DNA of 64,000 nucleotides from Lathyrus oleraceus. Its lineage: Eukaryota; Streptophyta; Magnoliopsida; Fabales; Fabaceae. The notes below the pieces were generated by a model, which was not told the DNA's origin, searched no databases, and saw only the letters and a list, made by a program, of their open reading frames with translations. Where the stretch lies: positions 343,916,399 to 343,980,398 of the forward strand of contig NC_066581.1 of NCBI RefSeq assembly GCF_024323335.1, written 5' to 3'. The translations under genes and the position numbers were made by a program. Positions 49,974-61,534 of this stretch are shown here, piece by piece (the stretch's first letter is position 1; the number at the start of each line of letters is the position of its first letter).

Positions 49974-51366
49974 ATGGAAAGACAAAGAAGAAATACAAAG
50001 AAGTACAGCTTAAGACAACCAGATTTGAAAGAGCTAAAGAATTTGACATCCTATGTACTAGATCCCTTGGGTTTCAAGGCTCGTTTTGGGAAGCTTCTTC
50101 CTCTTCTGACTACTCAAGTGGATGAAGGATTGATGAGTGTATTGGTGCAGTTTTATGATCCCTTGTACCGCTGCTTCACATTTCCGGATTTCCAGCTCTT
50201 ACCCACGCTAGAGGAGTATGCCTATCTTGTGGGCATACCTATTCTAGACCAGTTGCCGTTCAGTGGCTTAGAGAGTGTTCCTACTTCTCAAGAGATAGCT
50301 GACATGCTTCATATAGATGAATCTCTGGTTGGTGCTCATATGACTACCAAAGGTGGAATTCAAGGTCTCCCTTCTGAGTTCCTCATTGCTCAAGCTACTA
50401 TGTATGGGAAGGCCATGAGTGAGGACGCCTTTGAGGCCATATTTGTACTTCTCATCTATGGATTGGTGTTATTCCCCAACATCGACATATTTGTGGATGT
50501 GAACGCTATTAGGATTTTCTCTACTCTTAATCCTGTTCCGACTCTGTTGGGTGACACTTATTTTTCTTTGCATATGAGGAATGCAAAGGGTGGTGGTGCC
50601 ATTGTGTGCTGTTTGGCTCTGTTGTATAAGTGGTTTATTTCTCACTTACCGCAGACGGTCGCCTTCAAGGAGAACAAGGGATGTCTACGGTGGTCCACGA
50701 GACTTATGTCTCTCACTAATGGTGATATCTTTTGGTATAACCGTGTGTATGATGGTGTGCAGATTATCGACTCTTGTGGTGAATTCTCCAATGTACCCCT
50801 TCTTGGTACATGTGGTGGGATTAACTACAACCCTAAAGGATGTGTTCTTTCAGGAGGGTAAAGATCCCCAAGGCTTAAAGGGCAGGATGGTCCGCACTTG
50901 GCGCAAGATTCATAGGAAAGGAAGAAAGGAGTTAGGTCCTAAGAATTGTGTCGCTTTGGAGCCTTACACTACTTGGGTTAAGAGGGGAGCTTCTGAGTAC
51001 CTCATGCCTTACGAGTATCCGAGACCTACACCTTTGGTTATGGCTGGGCCTTCAACCCTCCCTGACCAAGGAGTAGAGGAGTTGAGAGACGAAGACCGTT
51101 CACGTGCTTGGATCCGTGAACGAGAAGAGTTGCTTCAGCAGATCAAGGAAAAGGATGCTTTGATTGAGTTTCTCGAGCATCAGGTTATTGATGATCCTAA
51201 TGATGCATGGACTTCTCTACTTCCTCAGTCTTCTAGGTTTTGGAAGAGGAAGTACGATCGACTCGCCAAGGAGAAGGCAGATATGGAGGTAGCCTATGAG
51301 GAGGAGGTGAAGAGGCTTCGTGCATCTTATCTTCCCGTGTTCCGAGCTTTAGATGACTGTTTTTAG
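49974..51366 (+). pseudogene. ORF1 of element B, frameshifted by a 59-nt deletion
   Basis: This is the same protein family as 14193-15644. The first part is open from MERQRRNTKKYSLRQ to a stop at 50859-50861 and reads through the CAG codon that is TAG in A. Near 50835-50845 a net 59 nt are missing relative to A, beginning after GGINYNP. This shifts the frame; the C-terminal part continues in another frame from about 50845 (VFFQEGKDPQGLKGRM) to RALDDCF at 51363. The lengths agree exactly: 1393 plus 59 equals the 1452 nt of A. The function of Ogre ORF1 is unknown. Confidence 0.85.
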
Positions 51367-51686
51367 GGATCCATAGGATGAATATCTTCCTTTTTTTCTT
51401 GTATTTGGTTACCAATGTTGTACTTCTTTGGTGTAAAAAATATATATTTTCTAGATATTATTGATAATATGTGATAAAAATGTAATATTTCCCAAAATTT
51501 GCAAGTAGAACTCTAAAGTTCCTCTGAAATAAAAAACAAATCATATGCACAAGCATTGCATGCATCATGTGCATAAGCAGGTTTTGCTCCAGGCTTCTTG
51601 TCCTATGGTCTAACTCTGTGTTCTTCATTTATTTCAAAGATAAGCTGACCCATCGGTACTACACCAGAGCCAACTCTTCGAGACTG
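51367..51686 (+). other. Spacer between ORF1 and gag (element B)
   Basis: This 320-nt AT-rich spacer matches 13862-14192. The last part is open in the gag frame (KLTHRYYTRANSSR) and may code for the true Gag N-terminus. ATTTCAAAG near 51640 could be a splice acceptor, but nothing proves it. Confidence 0.5.
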
Positions 51687-53450
51687 ATGGATCATTTGGA
51701 ACAAGAGAACCGCGAGCTGAAGGAGGAAGTAGCCAGATTGACTACCCTGATGGAGTCATTCTTGGCCGCTCAGAGTCAGTCTTCTCCAACACCTGCAACT
51801 CCTCCCTAGAGGACGGTCATCTCTGAGATCGTAACTTCTACTGTGCCTGCCGCAATAGCTCACTTTGCACCATCTATGCCAGCCGGGTTCCCTTGGGGAA
51901 TGCCCGCCAACTTTGTGCCAGAGGGTTTTTCTCCGACTCTTGCTTCTTTTCCAGCATCTAGCCCGGTCCTTTCAGTGCCACCTCCTGTCGTGCACACTCT
52001 ACCAAGGGTTGAAGATACCATCTATCATTTTGAGCCATCTGAGGGCCTAGACGTTTATGAGAAGATGGATGACATGAAAGATCAATTCCTTGAGCTTCGC
52101 AAGGAACTGAAGACTTTGAGGGGGAAAGACCTCTTTGGTAAGAGTGTTGCTGAGTTGTGCCTTGTGCCCAACGTGAAGATTCCTATTAAATTCAAAGTGC
52201 CTGACTTTGAGAAGTATAAGGGAAACACATGCCCTCTCAGTCATCTTGTGATGTACGCTCGCAAGATGTCGACACAAACTGATAATGATCAACTACTCAT
52301 CCACTATTTCCAGGACAGTCTGTCCGGTGCCGCTCTCCGATGGTACATGGGTCTGGAAAGTTCTAACATCCGCTCTTTCAACGATCCTGGTGAGGCCTTC
52401 GTCAAGCAATATAAATATAATATGGATATGGCTCCTGATAGGGACTAGTTGAGGGCGATGTCCCAGAAATATAAAGAGACCTTCAAAGAATACGCCCAGA
52501 GGTGGCGCGAATTGGCAGCTTAGATAGTGCCACCACTAGAGGAGAAAGACATGACCAAGATCTTCTTGAAGACCTTGAGCTCGTTTTACTACGAGAGGAT
52601 GATAGCCAGTGCTCCCTCAGACTTCACCGAGGTGGTGAATATGGGGATGAGACTGGAAGAGGGGGTCCGTGAAGGATGTTTGACTCGAGAGGAAGGCTCT
52701 TCAGCAAAGAGATATGGAAGCTTTGCAAAGAAGAAGGAGGGAGAGGCACATGCTGTATCTTCCCCCGTCAAGAGAAGACCCTCTGTGAAAAGGAAGATTG
52801 CTCGCCCAGTCGATAACCAGCATCAGGTGGCTCATATAGCACCTGTTTTCAGGGATGCTCGGCATTATCAACAACAACCACAATCTCAGCAATATCAGCA
52901 ACAACAACAGTGTCCACAACAGCAGGCCTACCAGCCTCGAAATAACAACAACAATGCCAACACCAACTATGAGAGGAAGAGGGTCACCTTTGATCCAATT
53001 CTAATGACTTATGCTGAACTCTATCCATCTCTGATTGGTAGAAAGTTAATCACTCCGTGAGACCCTCCCGTTGTACCTGCTAACCCCCAGTGGTGGTACA
53101 AGCCTGAACTTCATTGCGTGTATCATTCCGGTGCTCCTGGACATGACGTGGAGAATTGTTATCCCCTGAAGACCAAGGTGCAAGATCTTGTGAGAAGCTG
53201 GATTTTGTTTTTTGAGGACGTAGGTCCGAATGTGAAGAAGAACCCATTGCCCGAGCATGGGAAGTCTGTTAATATGGTCCAGGGCTGCCCTGGCAAGTAC
53301 AAAGTTAAATATGTCAGCCATATCTAACAATCGCTGGTTGAGATGCATCGCTTGCTGTATGATTATAGCCATTATGAGCACGACCACGATAGATGTCGAG
53401 TATGCTCTGTTAATCAAAGAGGGTGTCTCCAGGTGCGCAGAGATGTTTAA
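51687..53450 (+). pseudogene. gag of element B, five premature stops
   Basis: The frame runs from the coiled-coil ATG at 51687 to the family TAA at 53448-53450 without a frameshift. Premature stops are TAG 51807, TAG 52446, TAG 52521, TGA 53058 and TAA 53325; element A codes Gln or Arg at each. Domain order matches A: N-terminal coiled coil, Pro/Ser linker, capsid-like core (KFKVPDFEKYKGN, HYFQDSLSGAALRWYMGL), a second helical part (KTLSSFYYERMIASAPSDF), a Gln/Asn-rich stretch at 52860-52970, and a zinc-knuckle-like YHSGAPGHDVENC. A His- and Cys-rich segment (HYEHDHDRCRVC) lies near the C-terminus. Confidence 0.88.
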
Positions 53451-53453
53451 GAC

Positions 53454-54955
53454 ATGTTGGACGAAGGAGTCATTGAGATCCTTCAAAACATAAATGTTGG
53501 CGAAGACGCTGTTGCCTGAGCCTGTTGTCATCAAATATGATGGTAGCAAGCAGAAGGTCTCTCCTGCTCTGACTATCAAGCCAGCTGGCCCTGTACCGTA
53601 CTCTTCTGAAAAGGCGGTTCCTTATCGCTACAATGCTGTAGCAATGGAAAATGGGAAAGAGGTGTCCCTGCCCTCTTCTTCTGTCGTTAATATTGCTAAC
53701 GTCAGCGGTCTGACCCATAGTGGTCGCGTATTTTCAGCACCGTTGAAGCCTCAAGCTAATGCTCGAGGAAGTGTTGATACTGGTTTTTTCGAACGCCCGA
53801 TTGGGAATGCTGTGACCACACCGAACCCGACACTTGTTGTTAAACCCTCCTCTACATTGAGAACTCCTGCTTCAGTTGGCCCGAGTGGCAATGCGAAAGA
53901 AGATTATGATGAGATGCTGAGGCTCATCAAAAGAAGCGAGTACAACGTTGTAGACCAGCTGCTACAAACGCCATCCAAAATATCCGTGTTATCATTACTA
54001 TTGAATTCAGAACCACACCGAGAAGCTCTGCAGAAGGTGTTGGACGTGGCGTACGTGGATCACGATGTCACGATAGAGCAGTTTGATAGCATTGTTGCAA
54101 ACACCACCGCTTGTAACAATTTGAGTTTTTGTGACACTGATCTCCCCGATGAGGGAAGAGACCACAACTTGGCATTATATATATATCTATGAGCTGCAAA
54201 GATGATTCCATGTCCAATGTGTTGGTGGACATTGGGTCATCGTTGAATGTATTGCCGAAGACCACTCTCATGAAGTTGTCATATCAAGGGCCTCCCATGA
54301 GGCAGAGTGGAGTAGTTGTGAAGGCTTTCGATGGGTCTCGCAAAACTGTGATTGGAGAGGTTGATCTCCCAGTCAAAATCGGACCAAGTGATTTCCAGAT
54401 TACCTTCCAGGTTATGGATATTCACCCATCGTATAATTGTCTCTTAGGCAGACCATGGATTCACGAGGCTGGTGCCGTGACATCCACCTTACACCAGAAA
54501 CTGAAATTTGTAAAGAACAAGAAGTTGGTGGTGGTAGGGGGAGAAAAGGCTCTCCTGGTTAGCCATTTGTCTTCCTTCTCATATATAGATGCTGAGGATG
54601 AAGTTGGAACTCTCTTCCAAGCTTTATCTATTGCTGAACCTGTTGAGAAGAGAACTCATTCATTTGCCTCCTATAAAGATGCAAAGTTGGTCATTGAGCA
54701 TGGCGCAACTGCTGGTTTGGGGAAAATGATTGAGCTGGAAGACAACAAGTCCCGGGCTGGCATAGGCTATTCTTCTGGGGTCTTCAACAAGCAAAGATTG
54801 TTCAAGAGTGGAGGATTTTTCCACACTGGTCAAGATGAAGAGGCTGCTGCCATTTTGGAAGAAGATGAAGAGGATTCTGGCAATTTCATTATCCCTGGAG
54901 GGATCTACAATAATTGGGTCGCTGTGGATATTCCGACAGTTATCCATAAGTCAAA
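53454..54955 (+). pseudogene. Protease region of element B
   Basis: It begins at ATG 53454, three bases after the gag TAA. A net loss of about 32 nt near 53490 and a 2-nt gain in a TA run near 54180 each shift the frame. The aspartic protease core keeps an acceptable active site, LVDIGSSLNVLP (Gly codon 54234-54236), while element A has Arg there. NCLLGRPWIHEAGAV follows. The exon ends at AA before the GTAATG donor; the apparent stop at 54957 lies in the intron. Confidence 0.86.
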
Positions 54956-55220
54956 GTAATGTTCATTGTGTTTGAAAACCCTTCTCCCATGCCAAAAGGA
55001 GAAGTGATGACATTGTCAGCGCATAAATACAATGATGTTTTCATTCAATAAACTCATATTAAATGTTTGTTTTTCCAATTATTTTCCCTTTTCTCTTTTT
55101 TCATGAAATTGGTGATCACATAAAACCCTAAATAAGAATAAAATCAATCTTTTCATCTGCATAGTGATTTGCCTTGCTTGAATTCTAAAAGCTTCTTTTA
55201 TATCCAAAATCATTATGCAG
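54956..55220 (+). other. Ogre-type intron between protease and reverse transcriptase (element B)
   Basis: The donor GTAATG at 54956 and acceptor ATGCAG ending at 55220 define 265 nt. Splicing joins AA to G, making AAG, and the frame then runs directly into the reverse transcriptase exon. The same sites and phase are present in A. The intron is AT-rich with a T-rich acceptor side. Confidence 0.86.
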
Positions 55221-56220
55221 GTTAATCAAACCCATTGAACATAATGATCTGACACCATCTCCCAACTTTGAATTCCCTGTATTTGAGGCAGAAGAAGATG
55301 ATGTTGAAGAGATTCCTGACGAGATTACCCGTCTACTTGAGCATGAAGAGAAGATCATTCAGCCGCATCTTGAGAATCTGGAAACAGTCAACTTGGGGTC
55401 TGAGGATTGTGTGCGAGAAGTGAAGATTGGGGCACTCCTGGAAGAATCTGTTAAGCAGGGGTTGATTGAATTGCTACAAGAATATGTTAACGTCTTTGCC
55501 TGGTCATATAAAGACATGCCTGGTCTGGATACTTATATCGTGCAACATTTCCTACCTTTGAAGCCTGAGTGCATGCCTGTCAAGTAGAAGCTCAGAAGAA
55601 CTCATCCCGATATGGTAGTAAAAATCAAGGAGGAAGTTCAGAAGCAAATTGATGCGGGGTTTCTGGTGACTTCTACATATCCTCAATGGGTGGCCAATAT
55701 TGTGCCCGTGCCTAAGAAAGATGGAAAAGTCCGAATGTGTGTGGACTATAGAGACTTGAATAAAGCTAGCCCGAAAGATGATTTTCCCCTACCACATATT
55801 GATATGTTGGTAGACAATACAGCTAAAATCAAGGTCTTCTCGTTTATGGACGGATTTTCCAGATATAATCAGATTAAAATGGCACCCGAAAATATGGAGA
55901 AGACAACATTCATCACACCTTGGGGAACATTCTGTTATCGAGTGATGCCCTTCGGTTTGAAGAACGCCGGAGCCACGTATCAACGAGCTATGACTGCCTT
56001 GTTTCATGATATGATGCATAAGGAGATCGAGGTATATGTCAATGATATGATTGCTAAGTCGAGAACGGAGGGGGAACATGTAGAACACCTGTTGAAGCTT
56101 TTTCAGCGTCTGAGGAAGTACAAGCTTCGTCTGAATCCTAACAAGTGTACATTTGGACTCCGTTCTGGCAAGTTATTGGGCTTCATTGTCAGCGAGAGAG
56201 GTATTGAGGTTGATCCTGCA
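55221..56220 (+). pseudogene. Reverse transcriptase domain of element B, YVND active site
   Basis: This is the counterpart of 9281-10283. A TAG at 55585-55587 (CAG in A) interrupts the N-terminal linker. The core reads YPQWVANIVPVPKKD, RMCVDYRDLNKASPKDD, FMDGFSRYNQIKM and TPWGTFCYRVMPFGLKNAGA. The catalytic motif is YVND instead of YVDD (AAT at 56041-56043, a G-to-A change), which should abolish polymerase activity. The frame continues past 56220 into RNase H. Confidence 0.92.
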
Positions 56221-56762
56221 AAGGTCAAAGCAATACAAGAGATGCTTGCGCCCAAAACTGAGAAGCAAGTTTGAGGTTTTCTTGGTCGCTTGAATTATAT
56301 TTCCAGATTTATATTACACATGACTGCCACACGTGCACCAATATTCAAGCTTCTCCAGAAAGATCAATCTCATGATTGGACCGAGGGTTGCCAAAAGGCT
56401 TTTGATAACATTAAAGAATATTTGTCTAAACCTCCGATCTTGTCTTCGCCTGTTGAAGGGAGACCATTGATTATGTATCTGACTGTTCTTTAAGACTCAA
56501 TGGGTTGTGTCCTTGGTCAACAGGACGAATCAGGGAAGAAAGAGTATGCCATCTACTATTTGAGTAAGAAGTTTACTGATTGCGAGTCTCGATACTCAAT
56601 GCTTGAGAAAACATGTTGTGCTTTGGCTTGGGCTGCTAAGCGCTTACGCCAGTATATGTTGAATCATACAACTTGGTTGATATCAAAATGGATCCGATCA
56701 AGTATATCTTCGAGAAGCCTGCTTTAACAGGGAGGATTGCCCATTGGCAGATGTTGTTATCT
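56221..56762 (+). pseudogene. Gypsy-type RNase H / connection domain of element B
   Basis: This is homologous to 8737-9280. Stops are TGA at 56272-56274 (CGA in A) and TAA at 56491-56493 (AAA in A). One base is missing near 56687 (after WLIS), so the end (YIFEKPALTGRIAHWQMLLSE) is in another frame. MYLTVL, GCVLGQQDESGKKE and YYLSKKFTDCESRY are recognisable. Confidence 0.84.
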
Positions 56763-57333
56763 GAGTATGATATTGAGTATCGGGCGCAGAGGGCCATTAA
56801 AGGTAGTATTTTGGAAGATGACTTGGCACATCAACCGATCGAAGATTATCAGTCAGTTCAGTTTGACTTCCCAGATGAAGAGATTCTATATTTGAAAATG
56901 AAGGATTGTGATGAGCCTACGCTTGATGAAGGGCCAGAACCTGGTTCCAGATGGAGTATGGTGTTTGATGGCGCTATAAATCAATATGGAAATGGTATTG
57001 GGGCAGTGATTATTACTCCTCAGGGCACACATGTTCCTTTTACAACAAGGCTAACTTTCAAATGCACGAATAATATGGCTGAGTATGAGGCCTGTATCAT
57101 GGGATATGGAGGAATGTATTGATCTTAGGATCAAGCATCTTGATGTTTATGGTGATTCGGCCCTCGTTGTTAATCAGATTAAGGGTGAATGGGAAACGAA
57201 TCAGTCTGGCCTCATTCCATATAGGGATTATGCGAGGAGGATTTCAACGTTCTTTACTGAGGTTGATTTCCATCATATTCCTCGAGATGAGAATCGGATG
57301 GCAGATGCTCTTGCTACGCTTGCTTCAATGATT
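56763..57333 (+). pseudogene. Second (archaeal-type) RNase H domain of element B
   Basis: The active-site blocks WSMVFDGAIN, MAEYEACIMG, VYGDSALVV and NRMADALATLA match element A. One extra base near 57104 (GGATATGG against GGATTGG in A) shifts the frame between the Glu and second Asp blocks. The rest is undamaged, and the TGG that is TGA in A at 8314 is kept here. Confidence 0.85.
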
Positions 57334-58680
57334 GTGGTAAGACTTTGGAATGAAGTCCCCAATATCACTGTGATGCGCTTGGATAGACCAGCTCATGTGT
57401 TTGCAGTTGAAGAAGTGAAAGATGATAAACCATGGTATTATGACATCAAGTTTTTCCTTCAGAACCAAATTTACCCGCCTGGGGCATCTGTGAAAGATAA
57501 GAAGACTCTTAGGAGATTATCAGGCAGTTTCTACCTCAATGGTGATGTGCTTTATAAGAGAAATTTTGACATGGTGCTGCTCAGATGCGTGGATAGACAC
57601 GAAGCAGACCTGTTGATAACTGAGGTCCATGAGGGTTCATTCGGTACACATTCCAATGGACATTCCATGGCTAGAAAGATGTTGAGAGCAGGCTACTATT
57701 GGCTGACAATGGAGTCTGACTGCTGCAAATATGTGAAGAAATGCCATAAGTGTCAAATTTATGCGGATAAGATTCATATTCCTCCGACACTTCTGAATGT
57801 GATTTCATCACCATGACCTTTCTCTATGTGGGGAATTGACATGATTGGCATGATAGAGCCAAAAGTGTCCAATGGACACAGATTTATTCTCGTAGCAATT
57901 GATTACTTCACTAAGTGGGTTGAAGCGGCATCATATGCGAACGTGACCAGGCAGGTGGTTGTGAAGTTTATCAAGAACCAACTCATATGCCGATACGGTG
58001 TGCCAGATAAGATCATTACTGATAATGGATCTAATCTGAACAACAAGATGATGAAAGAGCTGTGTAGTGAGTTCAAGATCGCACATCATAATTCTTCTCC
58101 TTACAGACCCAAGATGAATGGGGTTGTTGAAGCTGCTAATAAGAACATCAAGAAGATTATACAGAAGATGGTCGTTACGTACAAGGATTGGCACGAGATG
58201 CTGCCATTTGCTTTACATGGATATCGTACATCTGTCCGCACTTCAACAGGGGCAACCCCTTTTTCTCTTGTTTATGGCATGGAGGCTGTGCTCCCAGTAG
58301 AGGTGGAGATCCCATCAATGAGAGTCTTGATGGAAGCCAAGTTGACTGATGCTGAATGGGTTCAGAGTCGTTATGACCAGTTGAATTTGATAGAAGAGAA
58401 GAGATTGACTACCATGTGCCATGGTCAGTTATATCAGCAAAGGATGAAGAAAGCCTTTGATAAGAAGGTTAAGTCTCATGTGTTCTGAGAAGGTGACCTT
58501 GTGCTCAAGAAGGTCTTGTCTTTCGCGCCCGATTCCAGGGGCAAGTGGACTCTAAACTATGAAGGTCCATATGTTGTTAAGAGAGCCTTTTCAGGCGGTG
58601 CATTGATACTTACAACTATAGATGGGGAGGATTTCACTCGTCCCGTGAATTCAGATGCAATCAAGAAATACTTCGCCTAA
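57334..58680 (+). pseudogene. Integrase domain of element B, two stops, catalytic triad present
   Basis: This covers the full integrase to the pol terminator TAA at 58678-58680. The zinc-binding region (HEGSFGTHSNGH, CCKYVKKCHKC) is followed by the core with all three acidic sites: WGIDMIG, IITDNGSNLNNK and MNGVVEAANKN. The 65 nt deleted in A correspond to 57979-58043. The stops are TGA 57814-57816 (TGG in A) and TGA 58486-58488 (CGA in A); the frame is otherwise continuous. The C-terminal tail (GDLVLKKVLSFAPDSRGKW) is typical of gypsy integrases. Confidence 0.9.
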
Positions 58681-58701
58681 AAATAAAAATAGAACAGCTC
58701 G

Positions 58702-58854
58702 CTAAGTTGAAAACCTGAAAGGGCGGCTTAGGCAAAAATGAGCGTCTTGGTGGATTGAAAACCCAAAAGGGCGATCCAGGCAAAAGTTAGAGACATAAAA
58801 AATTTGAACATATGTATCCCGCTAGATTGAGTACCTCACCCTGGGGCAATTTAG
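58702..58854 (+). repeat. Three consecutive stem-loop repeats after pol stop (element B)
   Basis: The stems are CTAAG/CTTAG (58702-58706 with 58727-58731), TGGAT/ATCCA (58751-58755 with 58774-58778, inner CCC-AAAA-GGG) and CTAGATT/AATTTAG (58822-58828 with 58848-58854, one G-U pair). Element A has the same three stems. The first starts 22 nt after the pol stop. Confidence 0.75.
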
Positions 58855-61520
58855 GCAGAAATTAGGGATTTGACAAGTAACTGCATCCTGACAAGACTTT
58901 GTTCTACAACTGTCATCCGTCAGAGATTCTTGTTCATTCATCATCAACCAAAGCTTCAAATACATCGGATTCAGAATTGGTGGAGAAATGGTCATTATGT
59001 TCAATGTAGCCCTTTTCCAATATATATCACCAATTTCAAATTTATAAAGATCTATGAAGTCTTACCATTTGCAGACTACCATTCCATCAAATAAATTTGA
59101 GCATTTATCCAATTATTTGCACTCTTATTTGTTTTTATTCAACAAATGTTTTGCATGTTTTAATTGAACAAAATATCATTGTTTTAAATAATCAAATTTT
59201 TCATAATTTGTTTTTTAAACAAAGTGAACATTCACAATGATGAAGGGATACTGGGAAGGTCTTTAGTGCTCTCTCAAGGATGGTAAGATTCTCGACAGGG
59301 TAAGACATTTGTTCAAATTCCTGGCATGTTTGTGACCTCTTCCTCCAGAGCCTTTTGTGGTTTTTCTCCCAAGTAGAGTGTTTGGTAGGATTATTCATCC
59401 ATTCTTCCGTCAACAGAGTGGTGATCCCTCCTCCTCAGCAGATGTGATCTTTGGAAGCTTCTGGTTCTTGGTTGTTCCCCCCGGAGATCCATCCTCCTCT
59501 TTGATAACTTCCCCGATAGAATTGCTTCTACGTCGGAGTTCATCTGTGCAACGACTTTGCCCCCAGTTGGAATGATTGATGCTCATTCCCCCGCAGAGAT
59601 CTTTGTGGTCTTGGCTTTCTCTCTTGAGATGTAGTACCGGATGTTTGTGTACTTATTCTTTGGACCTGTTTGTGTTAGAAATGTCTGTTTTGTTAGCATG
59701 CACCATACATAAACCACGCATGTGTGCATATAATTTTCAAACATTCAGATATTCATGTTGCATCCTTTGCCATATATCTTTGTTTGTTATCTCTTGCTAG
59801 TGGGTAATATGCTTCCCCAAGCAGATGTTTGTGTTTGATCTCTTCATGTAGAGTCAGCCCCATAAGCAGAAAGTGTTTATCCTTCCCTCCATATTCCCCA
59901 CCGAGGTATGTCCTCGTGGATGATGGTTGTTTCTATTCCCTCCCAATGTGTATATTGGAATGGAATTCCCCATTGAGTTATAACCTCATAGGGACAAATC
60001 TTGATTCATCGTGCCTCTCTAGTTTGATCCTAGATTGGCTTCTTGTGACTTTTCCTGCACTCCCCTGTGGTAGATGAATGATTACTCAGTAGCCAGTAAT
60101 TATCCATCTTTTCCCTGTTGGAGTCTGTGGTCTTCTACCCTTATACCGGTAGTTGTAAACCCTATTTCCTCCCCTTGCGGAACTAACCTTTTGCTCATTT
60201 TAATCGATGATGGTTACTTTTCTGTGGTTTTCTACCCAGTATCCGGTAGATATAATCCCCTCCTTGACGGTTATCTTTATCCAATATTCGGTATTGATAT
60301 TCCTTCACCCCTTTTTTTGAGCATATCTCTCAATAACCGGTGATATATCTCTTGGATAATGGCTCTGATAAAGCAATTTATCCCCAGCGAGTCATCTCTC
60401 ATTTACCCTTTTGTTGATAATGATTATTTCTCCCATGGATTGGTCATCATTATGTACCTAGTTCTCGGTATCCCGATGTCCTTTCTCTTCGGTCGATTTA
60501 TCCTTTATTAACCCAGTAACCGGTTGTGGATAGTCTTCCATGCGAGTATGTTATCTACGTTATGACGCTAATAGATAATATATCTCATGCACTCTTTGGT
60601 CGAAGCTTTTGTTCTTCCCCAATCGAGGAAGATTCGTATCCCTTTTTATTGGAATCGAATGTCCATCCTAAAATCAAGTTTGCTTTTAAGCCCTCTTTTG
60701 GATGATGAGTGTCTTGGTAATATATCCCAATTCACGCTTTGGTTGGTCACCTATTATATGCCCATTAACTGGTATCCCTGGTGTTCCTTCCTCCTTGCTC
60801 CCTATTATGACTTTTTGTCCCTTGCGGAGTCAGATTTTCTTGAGCTGAAGTATACCTTTCTAGGTCTTCCTCAGATGATTTCGGATGTTTGATATCTCTC
60901 ACCTTTATACCGGTCTTAGATATTCATTCTTCCCGAGCATGTTGTTCTATCACCCTTATACCGGTGTTCAGATCACATGTCTCTTTGAGATTATTACCCA
61001 GTAACCGGTAATACCTCATCCCGTTGCTTCCCCAAAGGAGTTTTGTTTGGGTGTTTTCCCAGCAAGGTCCCTTAGTGGATTCTCCCAGCCCTAGTCCGGA
61101 TTTTTATCCGAAGTATCCGTTATGGATAAGTTTTTGCTGTATTGGCATATTCCCCAATACATGCATCTCTGAGTCAGCTCGAGCCTTTCCATGGATTTAT
61201 TTCATGGAATTCCTTCGTGTCTCTCCGCAAGTTTCAAGTCGTGACCTGCTCACACATTTTTATCCCTTTACTCCCCAGTAAAGACCCCAGAGTCTCTATC
61301 CCATTTATGAGTGTGTTACTCCAGTGGATTTTCAATTGTTTCTGTTTTCTTTCTTTCTTTGTGGACACATCCCCCCCACAGAGTATTACCATTGACATAC
61401 ATACATATGCATCATGAGGTCTCTTAGGGACCAAAATTCGTCTCTTTGGTATTATTTAAGCCCACTCTACCTCGTCGAGACGAAGATTTTAACCTTCACT
61501 TCTCCGGCTAGAATGACCTT

Positions 61521-61534
61521 AAATAGTAGCTAAC
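61521..61534 (+). promoter_or_regulatory. Diverged polypurine-tract position of element B
   Basis: AAATAGTAGCTAAC precedes the TGTAAG of the 3' LTR. The AAATAG start matches element A, but the GGGG core is replaced by TAGCTAAC, which resembles the AGTAGCTAAC box of the satellite. It may not work as a plus-strand primer. Confidence 0.5.

Larger units (their letters stand above)
58681..61534 (+). other. 3' untranslated region of element B
   Basis: About 2.85 kb without a credible gene lie between the pol stop and the 3' LTR. It is colinear with 4135-6889 in inverted orientation and shows the same diverged ACCGGT-type short repeats, for example near 60450-60520 and 60900-61010. The small open frames here are not shared with A. 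Confidence 0.8.

Noticed and set aside
53046..53579. 177-codon minus-strand frame opposite the gag/protease border of element B
   Set aside because: It overlaps recognised Gag zinc-knuckle and linker coding sequence on the plus strand and has no recognisable domain.
59357..61434. Several 60-100 codon frames in the element B 3' UTR
   Set aside because: They are not conserved at the matching positions of element A, contain no known motif, and lie in a region of diverged short repeats.
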